Shown: in pieces, positions 42,055 to 45,300 of the stretch
Layout: the number at the start of each line of letters is the position of its first letter
Numbering within the stretch: position 1 is the first letter of the stretch
NCBI GenBank assembly: GCA_002688175.1
Contig: NZCC01000016.1
Coordinates: forward strand, 1-45,300
Reading direction: 5' to 3'
Source: Chromatiales bacterium
Lineage (GTDB): Bacteria > Pseudomonadota > Gammaproteobacteria > Steroidobacterales > GCA-2729495
DNA: 45,300 bases
Translations under genes and position numbers: made by a program
The notes under the pieces: model-generated
Told to the model about the DNA's origin: nothing
Databases searched by the model: none
The model's input: only the letters and a program-made list of their open reading frames with translations

Positions 42055-43194
42055 CTAATAAGACTTATAGTGTTCAATAACCTGATCGCCTTGCATTACA
42101 AATATTATATGCCCCATCCCCTCCGTGTGGATGCCTGTCTCCCAATATGGGTCAAGAGTCTCGTTGTTATAACTATAGCCATATACGAGGTTGAAGTTTT
42201 CTATTTGGCATTTTAAGGGGTGCGTAACAAGCTTAAACTTGTCAATGTCGAAATCTTTTGTAGGGATACTTACATCGCTCCAATGACCTTTTTCCATCGA
42301 TACAACAATCAGGTAATTATCATCAAGACTCTCATTTTCAAATAACTCCTGATTGGCCATGTCAAATGGTTTAGGGAAACACCAATGCTGCTCTGCATCG
42401 TAAGCGATCACGGTCTTATCAATATCTACCTCAGACTTTTCATTACTAAAGGTAATAGATAAGCCATCGGCAATCGGACAATAAGTATGAAAGATTCCAT
42501 TTTCATACCACTCATCACCCATAATCTCTTGAATAGCATCAAGAGTAATTTCAGTATCTATCTGGTTCTTGTGCCTAAATTGTTTCGTCTGGCTCTCTGT
42601 AATATTACGAATAACAACTTCGCAACCTACTCCATGAATCTCTACGGTGGACTCAGGTGAATCATTATCTAATTCAGTGTCAGCCTTACTATCAGAATTA
42701 ATTTTTCTAGAAACCTCGTCCGCCGCCAGCTTCTCCAGAGCGGATGCAGGCGTGTTCGGGTTTCCGGCTGCCCTATTGCGCACGTCCTCATTTTCGTCCG
42801 CCGCCAGCTTCTCTAGGGCGGATGCAGGCGTGTTCTGGTGTACGGCTACCCTACAGCGCACGATCTCATTCTCGTCCGCCGCCAGCTTCTCCAGAAGCGA
42901 TGCGGGTATGTTCGGGTTTCCGGCTGCCCCAAAGCGCACATTCTCATCTTCGTCCGCCGCCAGCTTCTCCAGAAGCGATGCGGGCGTGTTCGGGTTTTCG
43001 AATGCCCCATCGCGCACGTCCTCATTTTCGTCCGCCGCCAGCTTCTCCAGAGCGGATGCGGGCGTGTTCGGATTTTCGGCTACCTGAAAGCGCACATCCT
43101 CATTTTCGTCTGCCGCCAGCTTCTCTAGGGCCCCAGGAGAAGTATTAGAATCCCTCGCCCTCTCTTCACGTGATTCAACGCTTTCTTTTCCCAT
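42055..43194 (-). CDS. LRV (leucine-rich repeat variant) protein with unknown C-terminal domain
   Basis: 379 residues; ATG with AGGA 9 nt upstream. Residues about 18-165 are six 26-residue repeats of the type NPNTPASALEKLAADENEDV followed by R and a variable pentad; the pattern is that of LRV solenoids (PF01816). The coding DNA repeats with an exact 78-nt period from 42717 to 43185. Residues about 190-379 are AT-rich, non-repetitive and unrecognised, with WETGIHTEGMGHIIFVMQGD near the end. The repeat part is GC-rich like the chromosome and the C-terminal part AT-rich like the island, so the gene looks composite. A protein-recognition role is likely. Confidence 0.82.
   Translation of the reverse strand: MGKESVESREERARDSNTSPGALEKLAADENEDVRFQVAENPNTPASALEKLAADENEDVRDGAFENPNTPASLLEKLAADEDENVRFGAAGNPNIPASLLEKLAADENEIVRCRVAVHQNTPASALEKLAADENEDVRNRAAGNPNTPASALEKLAADEVSRKINSDSKADTELDNDSPESTVEIHGVGCEVVIRNITESQTKQFRHKNQIDTEITLDAIQEIMGDEWYENGIFHTYCPIADGLSITFSNEKSEVDIDKTVIAYDAEQHWCFPKPFDMANQELFENESLDDNYLIVVSMEKGHWSDVSIPTKDFDIDKFKLVTHPLKCQIENFNLVYGYSYNNETLDPYWETGIHTEGMGHIIFVMQGDQVIEHYKSY
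42717..43185 (-). repeat. six tandem 78-nt units coding for LRV repeats
   Basis: The block CGTCCGCCGCCAGCTTCTCC (one change in the last copies) recurs at 42717, 42795, 42873, 42951, 43029 and 43107, always 78 nt apart. Differences are concentrated in the codons after the VR dipeptide and in A/L at one position (SALEKL or SLLEKL). Confidence 0.92.
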
Positions 43195-43523
43195 CTTTCT
43201 GTTTCCTGTTCTTAATTTGCGGGCATATTCGGGTTTTCGGCTGCCTCACTGCGCACGTCCTCATTTTCGTCCGCCGCCAGCTTCTCCAGGAGATATGACT
43301 AGCGTTCGCCGCTAATTGTAGACGTCCAGTTGTGCTCCCCTACGACTTCCCGAACTGTTTTGCGAGCAAGTATTTTTTGTCTCTTTTATATATTCCTCTA
43401 GTAGATGATACACTTTTCAAAGTTGCTCTTCATAGCCTACAGAAAATTATGTGGGGCCATTGCAATAGCTGAAAGTTATAGGCTTGCAGATCACGTTACT
43501 ACTGAGTAGGTATAGATAGATAA
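43195..43523. other. 329-nt region between divergent island genes
   Basis: Contains the LRV remnant (43212-43298) and about 220 nt of AT-rich sequence with no gene, which must hold the promoters for both divergent genes. No other structure seen. Confidence 0.5.
43212..43298 (-). pseudogene. remnant of an upstream LRV-repeat gene
   Basis: Between an in-frame TAG (43299-43301) and TAA (43212-43214) the minus strand reads SYLLEKLAADENEDVRSEAA then ENPNMPAN, one complete repeat of the same family. It has no start. The TAA is 17 nt before the next gene's ATG, so it looks like the last repeat of a deleted tandem paralogue translated just ahead of the intact gene. Confidence 0.7.
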
Positions 43524-44093
43524 ATGGATAAAAATACTTTTGATTTTATTAAGGAAAAATACGGGCTTATATCTAGCTGGGCAGTATGGGTTGAAGCTGG
43601 CGATAACCCAACAAGTAATGTGGGAGATTTAAGTATTTTTAATGACCCTGAAGTTATCAAATCTCTTAATGAAAATATTGTTTTTGTTGGGTTAAATATT
43701 TCCAGAAGTATAAAAACTCCTCTTGCTAACTTTCATGATTCATACTCTAAAGCGACAGACTTTAAAATAAGATTTGCTTTAAAAGATTCTCCTTTTTGGG
43801 GGGGCTATATGACAGATATTATTAAAAATAATATCGAAATAGATTCTAGTAAAATTCCTAATTATTTAAAAAATAATCCTAGTATTGAAAAAGATAATAT
43901 GAAAATATTCAAGGAGGAGCTCCGTGATTTAGGATGCGACAATCCGCTAATTATTTCTGTTGGTGCGCTGACTCATATAATCCTTAAAAGAAACTTTGAT
44001 GAAACTTATAATATTATCAACATACCTCATTATGCAGTGCGGATAAGCAAAGAAAAATATAGAGAAAAAATATTAGCAATATTAAATAAATAA
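43524..44093 (+). CDS. protein of unknown function with uracil-DNA-glycosylase-like motifs
   Basis: 189 residues, strongly AT-rich. A hydrophobic strand ending IVFVGLNISR (residues 52-61) resembles the nucleotide-binding VGxNP motif of the UDG superfamily; PFWGGYMTDII (90-100) fits the next conserved block and PHYAVRI with His169 could stand for the C-terminal HPS motif. These resemblances are weak and the catalytic residues are not certain, so the assignment is only a hypothesis. WAVWVEAGDNPTSNVGDLSI near the N-terminus is a distinctive signature for database searching. The gene is monocistronic inside the island. Confidence 0.6.
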   Translation: MDKNTFDFIKEKYGLISSWAVWVEAGDNPTSNVGDLSIFNDPEVIKSLNENIVFVGLNISRSIKTPLANFHDSYSKATDFKIRFALKDSPFWGGYMTDIIKNNIEIDSSKIPNYLKNNPSIEKDNMKIFKEELRDLGCDNPLIISVGALTHIILKRNFDETYNIINIPHYAVRISKEKYREKILAILNK

Positions 44094-44310
44094 GCCTTGA
44101 GAGCCGTCCCTCCAAATAATAAATCTTGGTTCTGATTTATACAATATCCTACAGAGGTTACATTGATTGGGGTAAAGCATGAATATCCTCATATATATTC
44201 TTGTCGCTATTTCTGAACTGAAAGCTTTAACGTGTAGTTGGCAAAAATAAATCGTCTAAAACACATCATTTCGGTTTTGTAGAAAACCCTTCTTTGTGAC
44301 GGGTTATTCT

Positions 44311-44526
44311 TTATGGGTGCCAGCCCAAACCTGCGAGAGCCGAGCCGAACAGCCAGACTGCTACTGGGATGGGTGCGGCTGTTAACTGAATATCTCCCGT
44401 AAGGCGGTATTTCTGCGTGACACCGGGAGCAATTTCTTCCGACAACAATTCTACCCAGAAAACATTAACGCCGGACTCCACTGGCGGCAGCGTCTCGGGC
44501 AAATGAGCTGAAGACAAACCGAACAC
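44311..44526 (-). pseudogene. C-terminal fragment of a PEP-CTERM-type exported protein
   Basis: The frame ends with TAAPIPVAVWLFGSALAGLG followed by WHP and a stop, which is the PEP-CTERM pattern (VP.P.AVWLFGSALLGL) but without the usual terminal arginine cluster. The same frame is open upstream to a stop near 44590 with no proper start, and sequence further upstream is interrupted. It is probably the leftover 3' end of a surface-protein gene. No exosortase is in the window. Confidence 0.6.
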
Positions 44527-44771
44527 AGGGTCATCTAATGCGCTGTCCGGAAAAAAATTGTTGTCATTAGATCTATTTCCACAGCTATCTCACCAAAAAC
44601 AATTTGCCAATGTAACCCCCACCAGAAGCCTCTACGTCTGATGGTGTACCTCTAACAACCCAGTAAACACAGTGCTTTCCGAGTACTGATACCAAAGTGG
44701 TAGAGATTTCTTACGACTTTCCTGTAATTCCATCGAGTTCCTTCCGATAAATATCTGGAAAGGAGTCATCG
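44527..44771. other. AT-balanced spacer with broken short frames
   Basis: No credible gene. On the minus strand a 33-codon frame (44632-44733) has a good ribosome site (GGAAGGA) and an ATG, and an overlapping frame reads GKHCVYWVVRGTPSDVEASG without a start; together they may be a frameshifted remnant. Confidence 0.3.
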
Positions 44772-44987
44772 ATGAACACAGAGAACAAACTGGTCAATCT
44801 CCTCGACAAGCTGTTCGGCCTGAAGAATAAGACCAAATCCAGCTATCGAGTTGTCAGTCAGGATTTCGACGAACGGACCAACGAACACGTTGCCTTGATC
44901 GAATATCGATTCCGTGGAAAAGGCCCAGTTGTCACGAAACCAGTCAAAAAACAGAACTTGCTTAAAGAGCTGAACCGGGTTTTTTGA
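44772..44987 (+). CDS. small basic protein of unknown function
   Basis: 71 residues; ATG with AAGGAG 6 nt upstream, a strong ribosome site. The sequence is soluble and basic at the end (VTKPVKKQNLLKELNRVF). A middle stretch (SYRVVSQDFDERTNEHVALI) could form beta strands. No family recognised. It is the last gene before the right-hand att-like repeat. Confidence 0.55.
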   Translation: MNTENKLVNLLDKLFGLKNKTKSSYRVVSQDFDERTNEHVALIEYRFRGKGPVVTKPVKKQNLLKELNRVF

Positions 44988-45163
44988 CCGGGGCATAGTT
45001 TCCCCTTATCCCCAATATCCGACCAAATTCCAACAAAGACAACGGCACAGGACTCCCGCATGGCTACTGGGGACCCCTAATTGGTCGAAAATCGGCGTTT
45101 TCAGGGTATTTGACGGTGGAATCCCCCTGAGACCCTATGCCCGTTACTGGGAGGGGTATTTCT

Positions 45164-45217
45164 GGGGATAACTGTTTAAATTCTGTCTCTATAGTAAGAA
45201 CTGAATCAGTTATCCCC
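45164..45217. repeat. 11-bp inverted repeat near the right end of the island
   Basis: GGGGATAACTG (45164-45174) is matched by CAGTTATCCCC (45207-45217) with a 32-nt loop. It lies 53 nt before the att-like repeat and could be an arm-type recombinase site or a replication/transfer structure. The region 44988-45163 has no gene. Confidence 0.6.
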
Positions 45218-45269
45218 GAATTCCGTATCTGGAAGGGCATTGGTGGATTTGGAGTGACTACCGAAGGGT

Positions 45270-45300
45270 CTTGGGAAGCTGAGGCCCTACCATTAGACGA
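45270..45300 (-). other. partial tRNA-Gly(CCC) copy, att-like repeat
   Basis: 31 nt identical to 40103-40133, running from the anticodon loop toward the tRNA 5' end; the window ends inside it. Sequence before 45270 does not match the rest of the tRNA, so it is not a second intact gene on this side. Confidence 0.85.

Larger units (their letters stand above)
40103..45300. mobile_element. genomic island at tRNA-Gly(CCC), bounded by att-like direct repeats
   Basis: A 31-nt exact direct repeat (40103-40133 inside tRNA-Gly, and 45270-45300) bounds an AT-rich segment whose genes differ strongly in codon use from the flanking chromosome. Contents are two PD-(D/E)XK-type proteins, an LRV-repeat protein with a remnant copy, a possible UDG-fold protein, a PEP-CTERM fragment and a small gene. 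No integrase or transposase is visible, so the element is either a remnant or mobilised in trans. The right boundary may extend beyond the window because the repeat is cut by its end. Confidence 0.72.

Noticed and set aside
42717-43185. Regular 78-nt repeats that look like a CRISPR or tandem satellite
   Set aside because: Repeats are contiguous without unique spacers, keep one open frame and encode LRV units, so they are coding.
44179-44250. 23-codon frame starting MNILIYILVAISEL
   Set aside because: Too short, with only a weak ribosome site and no context; could be a small hydrophobic peptide but unsupported.
44632-44733. 33-codon minus-strand frame with a good ribosome site
   Set aside because: Too short and overlapped by another frame with protein-like sequence; more likely a frameshifted remnant than a gene.
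45241-45300. A second complete tRNA-Gly at the window end
   Set aside because: Only 31 nt match; the preceding bases do not encode the anticodon 3' strand, T arm or acceptor 3' end.

Overview
The window looks like a chromosomal segment of a gammaproteobacterium, probably an environmental (marine or sediment type) heterotroph. The evidence is the set of conserved neighbourhoods: ubiE-ubiJ-ubiB, hslV-hslU, dapF-DUF484-xerC, asmA-(START)-mutY-yggX. UbiJ and YggX are largely gammaproteobacterial proteins. Order-level placement is not possible from these genes by eye.

Layout. 1-10.9 kb: a redox/uptake block with two divergent, paralogous LLM-class (luciferase-like) oxidoreductases, a GGDEF diguanylate cyclase, a flavin-reductase-like protein, a medium-chain NADP-dependent oxidoreductase, an exported PQQ-dependent dehydrogenase and a large TonB-dependent receptor. 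10.9-16.8 kb: cell-envelope glycan genes (SGNH/DltD-like protein plus MBOAT O-acyltransferase; GtrA flippase-like protein, two SAM methyltransferases, and a family 2 glycosyltransferase whose N-terminus is damaged). 16.8-21.1 kb: membrane protein, MFS transporter, exported unknown, tRNA-Phe with decayed tRNA copies and REP palindromes, membrane protein. 21.3-30.9 kb: mostly minus-strand housekeeping genes (yggX, mutY, START-domain protein, asmA-like, VOC protein, SGNH hydrolase, panD, DUF924, TauE/SafE permease, MAPEG protein, ExbD). 31-39.4 kb: ubiquinone accessory genes (ubiB, ubiJ, ubiE), the HslUV protease, xerC, DUF484 and dapF, all on the minus strand, punctuated by REP/BIME palindromes and two copies of a 154-bp element with inverted ends. 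39.4-40.1 kb: a solo ParA-type ATPase and tRNA-Gly(CCC).

40.1-45.3 kb is the accessory part. A visibly AT-richer island begins at tRNA-Gly(CCC), and a 31-nt exact copy of the tRNA (anticodon loop toward the 5' end) reappears in the same orientation at 45270-45300, where the window stops. Between these att-like repeats are two PD-(D/E)XK-type nuclease genes, a protein with six exact-length 78-nt LRV repeats, a protein with weak uracil-DNA-glycosylase-like motifs, a fragment of a PEP-CTERM-type surface protein and a small unknown gene. No integrase is seen. The content (nucleases, repeat-recognition protein, unknowns at a tRNA) makes this the best candidate for an undescribed, possibly defence-related cargo; that function is inference.

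Other notable structures are a perfect 22-bp-arm hairpin that runs from the tRNA-Phe terminator into the tRNA's own 3' acceptor strand, tRNA-Phe 5'-half relics split by palindromic insertions, and the two 154-bp REP-ended elements whose terminal bases covary.
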